Assembly (NCBI GenBank): GCA_936432065.2 | Contig: OW386289.2 | Span: forward strand, 134,156,015 to 134,220,014 | Length of the DNA stretch: 64,000 nt | Source of the DNA: Rutpela maculata | Taxonomy: Eukaryota; Arthropoda; Insecta; Coleoptera; Cerambycidae | Direction of reading: 5' to 3' | In this document: piece by piece, positions 47,162 through 59,029 of the stretch | Numbering within the stretch: position 1 is the first letter of the stretch | Layout: every line of letters starts with the position of its first letter | The notes under the pieces: model-generated | Seen by the model: only the letters and a program-made list of their open reading frames with translations | Told to the model about the DNA's origin: nothing | Databases searched by the model: none | Program-made: the position numbers and the translations under genes

Positions 47162-49489
47162 TCTATTTTGTCGTTATTTAAGTTCGATAGAATTAGTCAA
47201 CGCATAGAAAATGCTTGTAACGATGAGTTTCCGAAAAAGCCACTTAGCTCCCGCACCATAAACTAGATTGATATGACTAAAAGTTGTAAAAGTTATTACA
47301 CATATTGCACATTGACTAGTAGTCGTTACCAGATTCACAAGAAATTCTCTAATTTATAATAGTAAGAAAATTTTTAACTATCTGCCAATTAGCAGTGAAA
47401 AATATCTCTTCTGATAAACTATTTATGAAGGCCGTAAAAAAATGTCTAAGGAATACCTTGCTTATTTTGGAAAACGGCATTTTGAACTTTGGGATATTCA
47501 TAACATGTGACTAAAGCGAGAATTTCACATAATTTTCTCACCAAAAACAACTTCCTATCTAAGGAAGTCATACCAACATTCTTATTTCAAATAGCAATAT
47601 TCAACTTTTTTAGCTTTTAATTCCCTATTGTCTAATGATGTATCGCAACTTAAAATTCGTCCAATAAATAACTCCCTAATCAGTTTTTTTTCCAAAAATT
47701 ACTAAGTAGATCGTAGAACGATAGAAACAAAACGTCGAAAATTTGGGATAAAGAATTACATTGCTCATGAATTATAATTATTTAAAACTTCAAGAGCCAT
47801 TTGGTACCGAAACTTAATAATTACAAAAAGTTCAACGGATTGGCATAGCCTCTCTCTTTTTGCATTTCATTGTCTACAGCATGTATTTTTAGTGAGTTAA
47901 TTTCCTGTCTCAACAATCAAAATTTAGAATAGTACATGTGCTTTTTTCTTTAACGAGACAATTTATTTTATTCTACCTCGATCCCGTTCCTACCCAGCCC
48001 TTCAACTGCCGCGTAGCTTTGGCTAGCGTATATCCTGCTGGACACGGAAACGAGTGTCGAGAAGAAATTGTACTTTTTACGTATGAAATAAATCTGATTT
48101 GATTTGATTTTGAATAGTTTCTAATTGTATATCATTTATTTGTGAAACGTTAAAATGACATTGGAAAAATGATAATTTCGTTATTCCGTCGGCAAACGTT
48201 TCGGAGCAACAAGAGTATAATAATAAATCAATATTATTTATGGTATGTTTAGACAGTTATAAATATGTAAAAAGAACTCTAATTAATCTGGATTTAACTA
48301 GAAGATGGAAAATTGTACTTTCTGTAGATCGGTTTTCGTCGACTAATTGTTGAATTCACCGCTATTCATAAACAAACAACCCAGGCTCATTAGTATCGCT
48401 AGATTTCTCTAATTTCTGAGATGGCGTTTTCAGCAAAAACCCAACCGTGCTGTGCAGTGTATAGTAAGACAAATACAAACGATTAATGTACAAATAAGAT
48501 GAATGTGCAGCTAAATTAACGAACAAGAAGCAGTGAATGTTGCAGCGGATAATTTTAAAAACTTTTCATGCTTTATAACCAGCCATCTCCTACATCCCTG
48601 AACTGATTCAAAAAATTTTTTGATGGCCTTTTAGAGACAACTTTATAGACAGGTTATTGAAAACTAAAGAACGAATTTTTGTTTGTTGATTTCAATAGTC
48701 TGATGTCATTCTATCAAGTTTTCTCTAAAAGCCTATCAAAGAATTTTTTCAATTGGTTCAGGGATATAAGAGAAATTGTCGAATTACGAAATCATTTTCT
48801 TAAACACAGCACCGCCACCCTTAATATTGGTGTTAATAATAGTTTGATAAAAATAATAAAACTATTTCTAAGTGCTTTGTTATTATTCTCATGAAGTATA
48901 AAATTAAACTATTGATTTTCGTAAAAGGTGAGTGTCCACTATAACATGGTTATTTCTAAAAAGGTAATTTCTTTATAAAAGTCCTAAAAAAGACAGAAAT
49001 AGCATAGCCTGGCTGTTTTATAAAAAGCTATATTTTGAAGGTAAAAATGAGCAAAAAAGAATCTATTAATTTATATCAAAAACCTAGCTTATTACTTCAA
49101 AAAGAATAAATCCCAATCTGGGATATAGTAAGATAAAATTCGTAAATAAACTAAAGTGCTTTTGAGATAAAAAATAACTAATTAACAATAATAAATTTAT
49201 TGTATAGATGAAAAGAGCATTGGGTACTTCATTTTTTAAATTTCATTAAAGTGTGTGTTTATGTAGAAAAACACGCCATACCGAATATCAGCTCTTAAAT
49301 CGCAGTACTTACTTTGCAATAAATAATTAAAGTTAAAATACTCGCCATTCCTCACGAAAAGCACTGTGACGTCACGTCGAGAAAACTAGTCTCGCGTGGG
49401 GTCCTACAGATGGCGTACTTTAGCCGAGCGGTACGTCTTCACCCTAATTAATAGACTGCGCGGCGTGCGGCGGTTGCCTTTGAGACGTC
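47162..49489. other. Gene-poor stretch with a possible LINE 3' tail
   Basis: At about 47960-48113 a GC-richer segment ends in AAATAAATCTGATTTGATTT, a (TGATT)n-type tail with an AATAAA signal, as at the 3' end of a LINE or SINE. No coding part was recognised upstream. The remaining DNA shows nothing supportable. Confidence 0.4.
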
Positions 49490-50372
49490 CGCAGTTTCGG
49501 ACATAAGTCTTTTGTTTTTTATGTTAGAGAAAAAATAGAAAAGTGTCGGAAAGCTCAGTCAATTCTCTTTACATAAGCTGTCTACAAATTTTTCGAAAAA
49601 AATGATAATTATCGAGATATTCGAAGAAATGTAGGAAATTACACGTTTTCCTATAGAGTGTATGTAAATCTTAAAAAAACATTTTTCCTCAGAAAACTTT
49701 GTTTCGAAGGGCCGAGATTAACGGAGCGTCAAAGTAGTACATGATATTAAGTGGCATTGTATACGAGATCGATTTCAGTTAATTACCGATAAATTACGGT
49801 GACAAAATGGAGAAATTTTACCGAAAAAAAAAGTCCCATATCCCGCCCCCTTCATTTTTGTCGGAATTAAAAAAATTAAAAAAAAGAGTTTTAGCACATT
49901 TAATGCTATTTAAATTAGCTAGAGTAGTCTTTAGGCGTAGGAGCCAAGACTAAGAAGTTGCAAGCTGTAGAAGCTCAAAATTTGCGATTTTTTGCCGAAC
50001 ATTGCCGACATTTCAGCAGTTATCTCCGAAACGAAAAAAAAATTCAAAATTCTGATGGCAGCAAAAGATTCATAGTGGAAAGTACTCGTTTGACCTTATT
50101 TTTTATTTCGAGCTAACTCCCACCGTTTCGGAGATATCTGCGAAAAATAGCAAAAAACAGCTTACAATTGCAAAAACATGCAATATTGACACGTTCAGAT
50201 TTTTCGAAAAACACCATTGGGACGGCCATACGATGTCGCGACGTAAAGTGGAAGTCTTCCAGATAAATCTGATCGTAAATTGCACGGTGAAATTCGAAAA
50301 TTCGGCTCGACACGAAGGAATCAAAAGTAGCATTTTGTGACATTTCAGAATATTGAAGATGTTTTTCCAACG
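49490..50372 (-). repeat. 0.9-kb dispersed repeat, copy B (inverted to copy A)
   Basis: Reverse complement of the 11450-12355 block along its full length by eye, 38 kb away. The minus frame MSQNATFDSFV...IYDQIYLEDF...MVFFEKSERV is continuous here, whereas copy A needs a frame change at the same place. No protein family recognised. Confidence 0.8.
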
Positions 50373-51342
50373 AATACGTTTAAATTTTAGGTTAGGTTGT
50401 GTTCACTGCTAGTTGTTTCTGACAAGTGCGCATGCGTATGCGGAATGATCAAAGCCAAAGCAGAATCGGTGTCGCTTGACGCCATCATCCGACTTTCTCC
50501 ATCTGACGCCACATTTCAGGAGTGAGTAAAATCCGGCAGATTTTAATCGCGTATATTTCTGGAAGAGATTTTTTTTAATTTTTGTTGTCTATGGGATTTT
50601 TAATGATGTTAGTTTACGATTTTGAGTATTTCAAATCAATTTTATTTTTGGGCAAGTTCCCTATTGAAAAAATTAGGGATAGGCAAATAAAATTTGTGCT
50701 TGTATTACGTTTACAAAGATCAAACAATGAAAAATGTACAAAGAGACAGACATATTTAACATATACTAAACAGGTAAATAGATACGGTAACGTACAAAGA
50801 TAAAACCATAATTATTGACAGAAGGCCACATACACAAAAACTACTGCAAATACTGCAAAGAAATAAATAACTTAATTTATTAAGTGATTAGTTGGCCAAC
50901 TTAGTTATTACTAAATGAATAGATTAAGTGACATTTTACAAATAAACAAATCTTGATATTTTATATCATAGATAAATCGTTAACCGTAAATTAAAGTAAT
51001 AATATAAGAAATAAAATACGTAGTAGCATTTTAGGCTACAAGAGACATACAAGAATGAAAGGTACTATGCACAGAAAATGATTTACATTAATTAAATAAG
51101 AAATCTTATTAATAGTCTTTAGGAAACGGGACTAGCACTCGCGGTAACAACGACATGCCGCACAGAGCATTGAAGTGAAGGTTGAACCAAATTGGCGTCT
51201 TTGGGTCACAACGTAAAGGAAAGTTAATGTAATTTCGAGAAAGGTTGCTACTAGTTGGTCGTTAAACACAAGACACTGATATAAAGGTACTTACAGAACA
51301 TCTCAAAAAAAGGGACGAAGGCACACTGCTAAGAGTTACAAG
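50373..51342. other. Stretch without recognisable gene
   Basis: No transposon end, RNA gene or domain recognised. The 73-codon frame at 50582-50803 is lysine-rich and looks random. Confidence 0.4.
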
Positions 51343-52073
51343 CTGTAGACCATGAATACTATAGACAAGGATAACGCACGCGTGCTTTCAACATGTCCGT
51401 GAAACTGGAAGAAAGAAACAGATGGCGCAGCGCTCACGAGTGCACTGGAGCGCGGTAAAATATGAATTTTATGCGCACCGCTTTATTTGATTATCGTTAT
51501 TCGTGACTATTATATAAAGAGTCTTTGTGATGAAAGATGATTTTATTGTTGGCAGCGCTATTCATTATTTAAAATAATAAATCGTTTCGATATAATTCTA
51601 ATTGTTTTATTTAAATAAGGAACACAAAAATTTAAATAAATTGAAATTATGTAAATATTTAGCAACTATTTTATTGCCTCGTTTTTTAAAATATTTGTAA
51701 TCATTACATTTCAAAATGTACATACAGGAAAGGGGGTAACATTCAGCCACCCGCAGTAACTCATCTGCTGTTTGAATTTGCCGGCCGAAAAAATTACAAT
51801 ATACTTTTCAACCATCATTGTCAGTAAAAATAGTAAAAATGTCAGTGTATCAAATATTCTTTAATCTTTGCGGTGTATTGTGTTGTAGCCGTCGCCGCAT
51901 GTACTTCTTTTTCCGACTAAAAAAATTAAGTGCAATATTTATGAATTTACGGTGTTTTTGATATTTTGTGATTAACAAGCACGAAGGAAAACAAACCGCT
52001 GTCATTATAGCTGTCAAATGGCGACTTATTGAACTTTTCGCAATATTAAGTTTTGGACATTATATCATACAAA

Positions 52074-52239
52074 ATGGCAAGTTTTTCTTGTATTATTAAT
52101 TGTGGAAATGTGGCAATCTGAGACAACATCAGTTTTTATAAAATAACGTCGATTTACAACCAGAAGAGATTAGGGTTAAAATATCCCAAGCAATTTAAAG
52201 AAATTATTTTACAAGGGCATTCCAAGGGTTTTATTGGTG
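52074..52239 (+). pseudogene. Broken THAP-like exon in the larger P-like element
   Basis: The ATG at 52074 opens MASFSCIINCGNVAI, then one in-frame TGA (a single transition from CGA, arginine), then DNISFYKITSI, QKRLGLKYPKQFKEIIL and HSKGFIG. It ends at GTAAGT (52240), a consensus splice donor. A possible acceptor TTGTTGTAG lies about 45 bp further, which would make a very short insect-type intron. The Cys-x3-Cys start followed by a basic stretch and an ISFY motif is the usual opening of THAP domains. Downstream exons carrying the CxxH pair and the catalytic part were not recognised. The stop suggests a pseudogene. Confidence 0.55.
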
Positions 52240-52730
52240 GTAAGTTGTTGCCTGTTAATGTAAGAATGTGGATTTTGTTGTAGGAACAACGGCCGTAATA
52301 CAAAAACATGCGACGATCCATTCTGTTAGGTGTTCTCTCTTAATATGAGATACAACTTACTTAAAACCCATCAGATGTGAAGCTTAAGGTGGTGATAATA
52401 GTAACTGCTGTTAAGGCAAGCAATAAACAATTTGTGGTAAAAAAAAAAACACCATATTGGTTTGCCAGTATTTGTAATAAGTATTTCTTGTGTTTATACT
52501 TTAGTTGTGCGAAGATGGAGCTAGTGCCGAGGAATAAAGAAGTGTAATAGTAGATATTGTTTTAAAGGAGGTACACACCAGAGGAAAATGTGCAAGCTAT
52601 GTTAAGATATCTGATGAAGTGCATAAATTAAAAAAATTCAAAGTACAGCTGTCACTGAGTGATCTGGCAACAGAATTTCTTGTTTTAGTGTATTGTGTTG
52701 TGTTTAAAAACTCAATGTTGGATTGTTTAA

Positions 52731-53185
52731 CCCTTTCACTGCGCAGAGCGGTTTCACGTAATTCTCGTGTAGTGCGCAATAAATTGACCGCTTGCGAGTA
52801 TACGCGCTTGGAGCACGCAGATCCGATATTACGTTACTATTTGATTTGGTTTATTGTATGCATGATCTATTATTATATATAAAATTGAAAGAAAAACAAA
52901 AACCAAGTGCTCTAGTTTCAATAATAATAATTTATTTTTAGAAAATGGTTAAAAACAGTACAAGTAAACATAAACATAAAAACAAAACAACATTCTTATC
53001 AAAAATATTAAGGTACAACAGAAACTTGTGTAAGTATATAAAAATGTATTAATAGAACATATACGCGTGTTAAATCGCTTTGAGCAGTCTGAACCAATTT
53101 AAAAACGACAGGCGAGTTAAGACGCTTGGAGCACAGTGGGCCCATTTATTTTTCGCGCGTATACACGCTTTGAGCAGTGAAAGGG
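52731..53185. mobile_element. piggyBac-type MITE flanked by TTAA
   Basis: Inverted ends CCCTTTCACTGC are preceded and followed by TTAA (52727-52730, 53186-53189), the signature of the piggyBac superfamily. The TIR extends imperfectly to about 20 bp. The word CGCTT(G/T)GAGCA occurs at least four times inside (near 52806, 53075, 53130 and 53166), three of them close to the right end, suggesting transposase-binding sites. No transposase is encoded. It is nested in the P-like element and therefore younger than it. Confidence 0.88.
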
Positions 53186-54482
53186 TTAATATTCAAAAGC
53201 TATGAAATTGGTCGAAATACTTCAGTGAGAGTTCGGACGAGCCATGAAAATGTTGAATTGTAGCTATAAAAATGCCCTATGTATGTATTATTTTCATGTA
53301 TTTTTTGTTACAATATAGATCTTTCTTTGTATCTCTCATAAGTTTCTTATTGATTCTTCCTGAGTACTAATGAAACCTTGCATAATAAATTGGATATTTA
53401 GTAAGTATATTTTATTTTACTTTCAGTTAGATGCATGTATATAGAAGATCAACATAATCGACTACCTCAATTTACTGCTAACAATAATAGAATTGATAAA
53501 TAAAATGTAAAATAAAAAGTTAATATATTTAATAAAATACAATACAATTAACCTACTTACATGAAAAAAAATAAAGTACGTGCTAGATATATAACAATAA
53601 GACACGATAAGAAAAAGTCCTTGCACAAATTAAATGGTTTGTATAGTTCAGTCTATAGGTATATCATAGGCGACGGGTCAACCATTGGAAGAAATTCTGT
53701 ACACCTTTTTACATATTTTATGTACCTAGTTCACAGTACATCAGTCCTTCATTGTTTAATTTATATGGTATTTTTCACAAAATTCATAACAGTTAACCTT
53801 TCGACTGTAGCCACTGCTTACTGCTAAAAAATTGAAGGGATAGACTGGGTAGTCAACGAATCTTGTCTAGACTAATAACACAGTCATAACGAATACTGAA
53901 GGATCAGCAATAGTCCAAGTAATCGATGCCATGGCTTTTGTTGAAGATTCTTAGCTAAGAATTCATAACCTGAAAAAAGAATGTGCGTGTTAGTAATTAT
54001 TCATTAAGCAACATTTATTTAGGTAAGCATATATTGAAAAAAAAAAAAGGGTTGATCATTGCTAACTAATTCTTACCTTTGCAAAAAGCTTTTATCCTGT
54101 AAATTCCTTGGAGAGTACTTCTTTCACCCAACCACAAAGAGCTTCAATATTTTTGAATGCCTTGAACTTTGAACTCACCTTTTTGTCTATCTATATCTCA
54201 CAAAAACCAAGCACCATTCACAATATCCTATTGTGAAATACATCAATATTTGTACTAAAGTCATCATTTCTCAAAATATAAAGGATTTAATTCGATGACA
54301 CCAACTTTTTCCATGTACATAACCTTTACATTGAGACAATTGACAATACTCGCGAACTTAGCTGGAACTTGGTGCACTCGTGTTCGTAGCGCCCTCTTCT
54401 TTCTTCATATTTTGCGGATCGGTTTTCATCGGAATTCCCGTTAGCGTCCGTAATCCTTGTCTTTATAATTCATGCTGTAGAC

Positions 54483-55063
54483 TCTAGGATACCAGGATAG
54501 GTATATCAAACACTGAGTTTAAACGTAACTTTCTTATTAATGCACTTAAAGCAGCTAGCATTACACTCATTAAATGTTGCTTTAATTCGAAACGTCTATA
54601 CTGAACAAATTTTGTTCTTAATTACTCGGTACAATTCACCGAAGAAGTTAAGTCTCAAAACTAACTAAATACTTGAATGGCTCAAATTTCAGCCATAATT
54701 TTGACGACCTCCCGGCTTACAGCCGATATGGGAGAGGACATCGATTTGTGGTTTTGTTTACGCGCCTTAACGGATTATTTTCGGGGGGGTGTTGTATCCA
54801 TAGTAACGGGCATTATGTCATTTTCGTACTTGCCTATTGGAGAAAATTCTCCATCACCGACACATTTCCCGCGTGTTTTTTATTGAGCTTCTAGAAGGCT
54901 AACTTGTTATTTACCGCGCGAATCTAGAATGTCGCTTCGTAGGCGGTACAAGGTCCGACAATAAAAATAGCAAAATAGGAAATTTTGGTAATTAAGATTT
55001 AAAATAATGTAATTTAACGGATTTTAATGGAAATTTACGAATACTTAAAAAGTTGCCATTACA
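54483..55063. other. Stretch without recognisable gene
   Basis: Two overlapping plus frames (54673-54894 and 54677-54886) cover a slightly GC-richer segment. Neither shows a known domain and they shadow one another. Confidence 0.35.
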
Positions 55064-55299
55064 CCACAACATAAGAAATATTTCCCTGAATGTGCCAACA
55101 CTTGTCGCTGATATATGTTATGTGTTATTAAGATTAATAAAATACGATTTCTTGTTATTCTCGTCATGTTTTAACTATGAGCGCAACGTTGATACACTTT
55201 TATATTTACATATTTTATTAATCTTATAATAACACATAACAAATATCAGCAACGAAGTGTTGGCATTGATTGATTTTCAGGGAATTTTTCTAGTTGTGG
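55064..55299. repeat. Foldback MITE with ~90-bp arms
   Basis: CCACAAC at 55064 pairs with GTTGTGG at 55299. Along the arms, TTCCCTGAA, GCCAACACTT, GCTGATAT, GTTATGTGTTATTA and AGATTAATAAAATA recur in inverted order. The loop is about 60 bp. Non-coding. Confidence 0.85.
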
Positions 55300-55428
55300 A
55301 TACTCATCCTTTATTTTAAAGGATTAAGAGCTCTCCCCTCCAGATGACATTCACTTGGAAATTAATTTATTAGGACAGTTCTTTTTAAAATTTGACTGCA
55401 AAAACGCCATTTCTAAGGAATCCTTTTA

Positions 55429-55716
55429 CTTCCTCATCCAATGGAAGTAGGGTACGGTATCGCCAAAAAATTATTTGAAAAAAAAAAACGTTTAAGATAT
55501 TGACTTGAAATTTGGTACACGTATATATTCTAACTAGATCTATAACTAGATTATATTTTGATCTTATTCGTTGAAGGGTCCATAAAATTGGTATTTAGTA
55601 TATACAAGAGAAACTAAGGGCTCAAAACATTTTTTGGCATTAGCCACCTCTATTACCAACCTCCACCCCATTATTAAGGGGGGTGAAAAAAATAAAGTTG
55701 TCATTTAGTGTGTGTA
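55429..55716 (+). mobile_element. Hairpin-ended MITE, copy 3 (partial)
   Basis: Starts after TA (55427-55428) with CTTCCTCATCC and ATGGAAGT, a mutated family hairpin. It then follows the family body (TTGACTTGAAATTTGG, AACTAGATTATATTTTGATC, CATTATTAAGGGGGG) as far as TTTAGTGTGTGTACA at about 55716. There a CAGGGTTATTC sequence takes over, possibly another TA-inserted element. The 20 bp upstream of this copy and of the 57810 copy are also alike (AAGGAATC), so the boundary is slightly uncertain. Confidence 0.7.
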
Positions 55717-57507
55717 CAGGGTTATTCATTATATTTAGGCCACCCTTTATTATCGTTATTATTGGAGAATAAAAAGTTTCGGACGATAGTTGTAGGGTTG
55801 TAACTAAACCCCTTTAATAAGGTAATGGAAGTACAGTGGCGTGCAGACATTGAGGCTACAAGAAGCAATAATATTTTTTTTAATGGAACGGCCTCCTGTG
55901 TATTGTTGAATTTTTGAATTTTTCTTTTTTTTTCTGATTTCAAAAATATGACCTATCTTCAACCGTTTTCGAGTTATTGACCATTGAAAATTAAGCTATT
56001 TATTATACGAACGGAAATTACTATTATTAAAGTAGTATATGAAAATGACAAGTATTCTGCTATTATATGCTGACAGATTTAATAACAGAGATAAAAATGT
56101 TTATCTCCCTTTTGGCGGTAGGTAACAAGAAACAGAAACTTGCCTAATGACAATTTGAAGTCGGTATAAAAATGAACAAATAGCGCAATCAAATGTATTG
56201 TGAAATTACGCATTTCTATCTTATGGAGCAAAAAAAATTAAATACGGCACTTGAACTTCAGTTCATTTCGAGCAACGAGGAGCAGCCGTAGGCAGTTATC
56301 CGCGAAAATCTGAAGATGATGGTTGTAATTCTGTCGAAACGTCGTTCAAACTATCTCGATCCTTCTAAAAGCCTGCCAACCACGTGTACATCTGGAACTT
56401 CAACAGTACTTCATATTAAATATATATAAATTTAAATTAATTACAATTTCCTACCCCATGTTATTAATATATTTGTTTATATTAATGACGTATATTAGTA
56501 TTGTTTAAATAATTAACAAATCAAATTCAAAAGTAATTTCATGAAGTGTTAATAGCAATTATCATACGTGTTAATTAGATATGGGCTAATTAATGTTTTA
56601 ATTATTAGGTTTTAGTACAAACTAGTTGTAATAACTGCATAACATGTACATGGGTAGTTCTACAAAGCATGGTCGATTTCACATTGACAATGTTAAAAAA
56701 TAAAATGTCAGAAATTTATTGATGGCATACATTTTTGAAATGGTTAAAGTTTCAGGTATGCCTTGTGGCACCAGCTTTTTTCCCGTGACTAAAATGTTAC
56801 AGCTGTTTTTCCTTAGTGAAACGTATAACAAAACACACGACCGTCACATTTATATTTGTGCTGTGTATTAATATAAATATGCTAAATGGATTATGAAAAA
56901 GTTGATTCCTTGAAGTGAAAAATATGTCCTACAAGATATTAGAGAAAATTTTGGTCGTAATAATACCCATGAATAAAATAAAAAGTGATATAACTGGAAG
57001 TATCTGTTTCTTTCTTATTTGAGCCTAATACTTTCGAAATTCAGTTAACTGTATTGACTCAAATTACCTTTTTGTGTTTAAATTTTGTTACCGATAACCA
57101 GTTTTGTTCATAATTTAAAGGACAATGGTCCTAACGAGATAAATAATATTTATGACACCATTGTGAATGGGGTACTGTGAGTTACGCGTGACGGTCGTGA
57201 GTGGCATGAGATGGTTGTGAGATTCGTAAAACGGTGGTGTAATTGCTGGCTGAGGTTGTGCCAAATTTTTGAAAATAAAAATAATATTTGAGGGTCAGAT
57301 CATATGTATTTTGGCTAGTAGGAATCAAATATGAAAAAATATACAAGTTGTCCCATTTAAAAAACTTGATTTTCACGTCATTTGCCTTGAAACCAGAAGT
57401 CAGAAGTTAGTTTTTTACATCATATAATTGGAAATTTCATCCCATATCACTACACCAAATTTGAATAAAATCCATTCAACCATTCAAAAGTTACAAGAGT
57501 GAAGGAG
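55717..57507. other. Gene-poor stretch with a hammerhead-like motif
   Basis: The segment 56240-56400 contains CTGAAGA at 56310 and CGAAACGTCG at about 56335, discussed as a possible hammerhead-type core. Otherwise I see only short AT-rich frames. Confidence 0.35.
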
Positions 57508-57644
57508 AAAATCTAGTTGTGTACATCTAACTTTAATTTTTGTGACATTGTCAGTTATTTGTCAAAATTCATTGCAAGTGTGCAAATAGAGACAGATTTA
57601 CATTAGAAAAAAATAGTTATCCTATTTTTTTTTGCTCACGACAG
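57508..57644 (+). mobile_element. Internally deleted derivative of the Tc1-like element
   Basis: The left 80 bp (AAAATCTAGTTGTGTACATC to GCAAGTGTGCAAA) equals the region just before the transposase start at 60847. It then jumps directly to TAGAGACAGATTTACATTAG, found just before the right end of the 60714 element, and ends TTTGCTCACGACAG with TA at 57645-57646. The whole transposase is missing and the left TIR is truncated. Confidence 0.85.
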
Positions 57645-57809
57645 TACGTAGGTAGAATTAAAGTACCAATAATTTTCTTCTGCATGTATATCTCACTTAC
57701 ATTTGACCTTCCTCCCTTTGCAGCTCTACAAAATCCTTAAAAATGATCAAAATATAAAAAAATAGTAGGTCAAATCACTTGTAAAAAACCGCTGCCCAAG
57801 GAATCACTA

Positions 57810-58488
57810 CTTCCACATCTAGATTTTTATTCGAGTCACTCACAACGAAAAAATTTTGTATGTGGAAATAATAGTTTATGGAACTTTAATAATATAATAT
57901 TTGAAATCCTCTACCCCAAAAACCTATAAAACGATACCCCACATCGGTAGCGGGGTGGGGGTGGTGATAGGGGATGGTAGTGGGGGTGGATGAAGAAAAA
58001 AACATTTTGAGGTTTCTGGTTCTTGTACACACACTAAATCACAATTTTTTTTCATCCCCTTTAATAATGGGGTGAGGGTGGGGGTGGCTAATGCCAAAGA
58101 TTTTTTTGAGACCTTAGCTTCTCTTGTATATATTACATACCAATTTTATGGACTCTTACCTGCTTGATTTACCTATTTTCCTCAAATTTACCCCAATTTA
58201 CCCCCCAACCCTTCGACGGAACAAGATGAAAATATAATCTAGTTCTAGATCCCGTTAAAGTACATACGTGTACCAAATTTCAAGTCAATATCTCAAACGA
58301 TTCCAGAGTAAACGTGCGCACAAAAGAGTTACAGACCGACAGATCAACAGACAGACAGACCGACAGACAGAATTTTTTTTTCGCTCAAACTTAAAATCTC
58401 GACGTTTCGTGACATTCTACGCCTATTTGAACAATAAAAATTTTAAAAAAAATTTTTGTCGTTACTATACTTCCACTGGATGTGGAAG
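57810..58488 (-). mobile_element. Hairpin-ended MITE, copy 4, apparently full length
   Basis: TA (57808-57809) followed by CTTCCACATCTAG at one end, and CTGGATGTGGAAG followed by TA (58489-58490) at the other, define the terminal inverted repeat of the family. The body includes the GACAGAC tract (about 58340-58372), GGGGTGGGGG tracts and TTTCATCCCCTTTAATAATGG. At 679 bp it is the reference copy for the family. No protein. Confidence 0.85.
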
Positions 58489-58872
58489 TAATTATCTATA
58501 AAAGAGTCCTGATGCATATTTTTCATTAAATTAATAGAAAAAAAGTTATTAACAATAAAAGTTTTTCATCCCCTAAATTTTCATTAAATTTTGCTTATAA
58601 CTTCTTAATTATCGAAGATACAACAAAAAATTGTTAATAAAAGTTGTAGATAATATCGTTATCTACAAAGAAGCTATATTTTGTGGGAGTTATAGTTTTT
58701 AAGATATATTAAAAAACCATTTACCCCGAAAACTCAAATTTAAACTTATATTAAAAAAATTAAGTCGCATCCTACCCAATTACACATCCCTATACCTCAG
58801 ATGACGCTATGCCACTGGTAAAAATATTCGCGCATATTGGCTCCGCCCCTGGGATCTTCTCAGCTATAATAT

Positions 58873-59029
58873 CCCAAGGACGTTGATAATACGAAATAAT
58901 TTTATCACAGTTTCCGAAAGCACTTGCTTGGTAATATCCCGACGCCCTAGGCGGAGGGATATTACCTAAAAGCAACGTGCTTGAGGAAGTTGTGATAAAA
59001 TTATGAGCTATTTATCAACGTTCGAGGGG
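58873..59029. repeat. Foldback MITE with ~70-bp arms
   Basis: The arms share ACGTTGATAA, ATAATTTTATCACA, AAGCAC and GGTAATATCCC in inverted order around a GACGCCCTAGGCGGA centre. Non-coding. Confidence 0.85.

Larger units (their letters stand above)
51351..54474 (+). mobile_element. P-superfamily-like element, 3.1 kb, with 8-bp TSD
   Basis: Ends read CATGAATACTATAGAC (left) and CATGAATTATAAAGAC (right, inverted), both continuing ACAAGGAT and ACG. An identical 8-bp duplication CTGTAGAC flanks them at 51343-51350 and 54475-54482. Inverted similarity resumes 50-100 bp inside the ends (GAAGAAAGAA, GGCGC, CACGAGTGCAC). The 8-bp duplication, a TIR of about 30 bp starting CATGA and a THAP-like exon at 52074 all match the P superfamily, whose transposase is a THAP protein. 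A TTAA-flanked MITE (52731-53185) sits inside. After removing it the element is about 2.7 kb, near full P-element length, yet I find no recognisable catalytic domain. Confidence 0.85.

Noticed and set aside
54673..54894. Two overlapping frames in a slightly GC-richer stretch as an exon
   Set aside because: They occupy different frames of the same DNA and neither shows a domain or splice signals I can defend.
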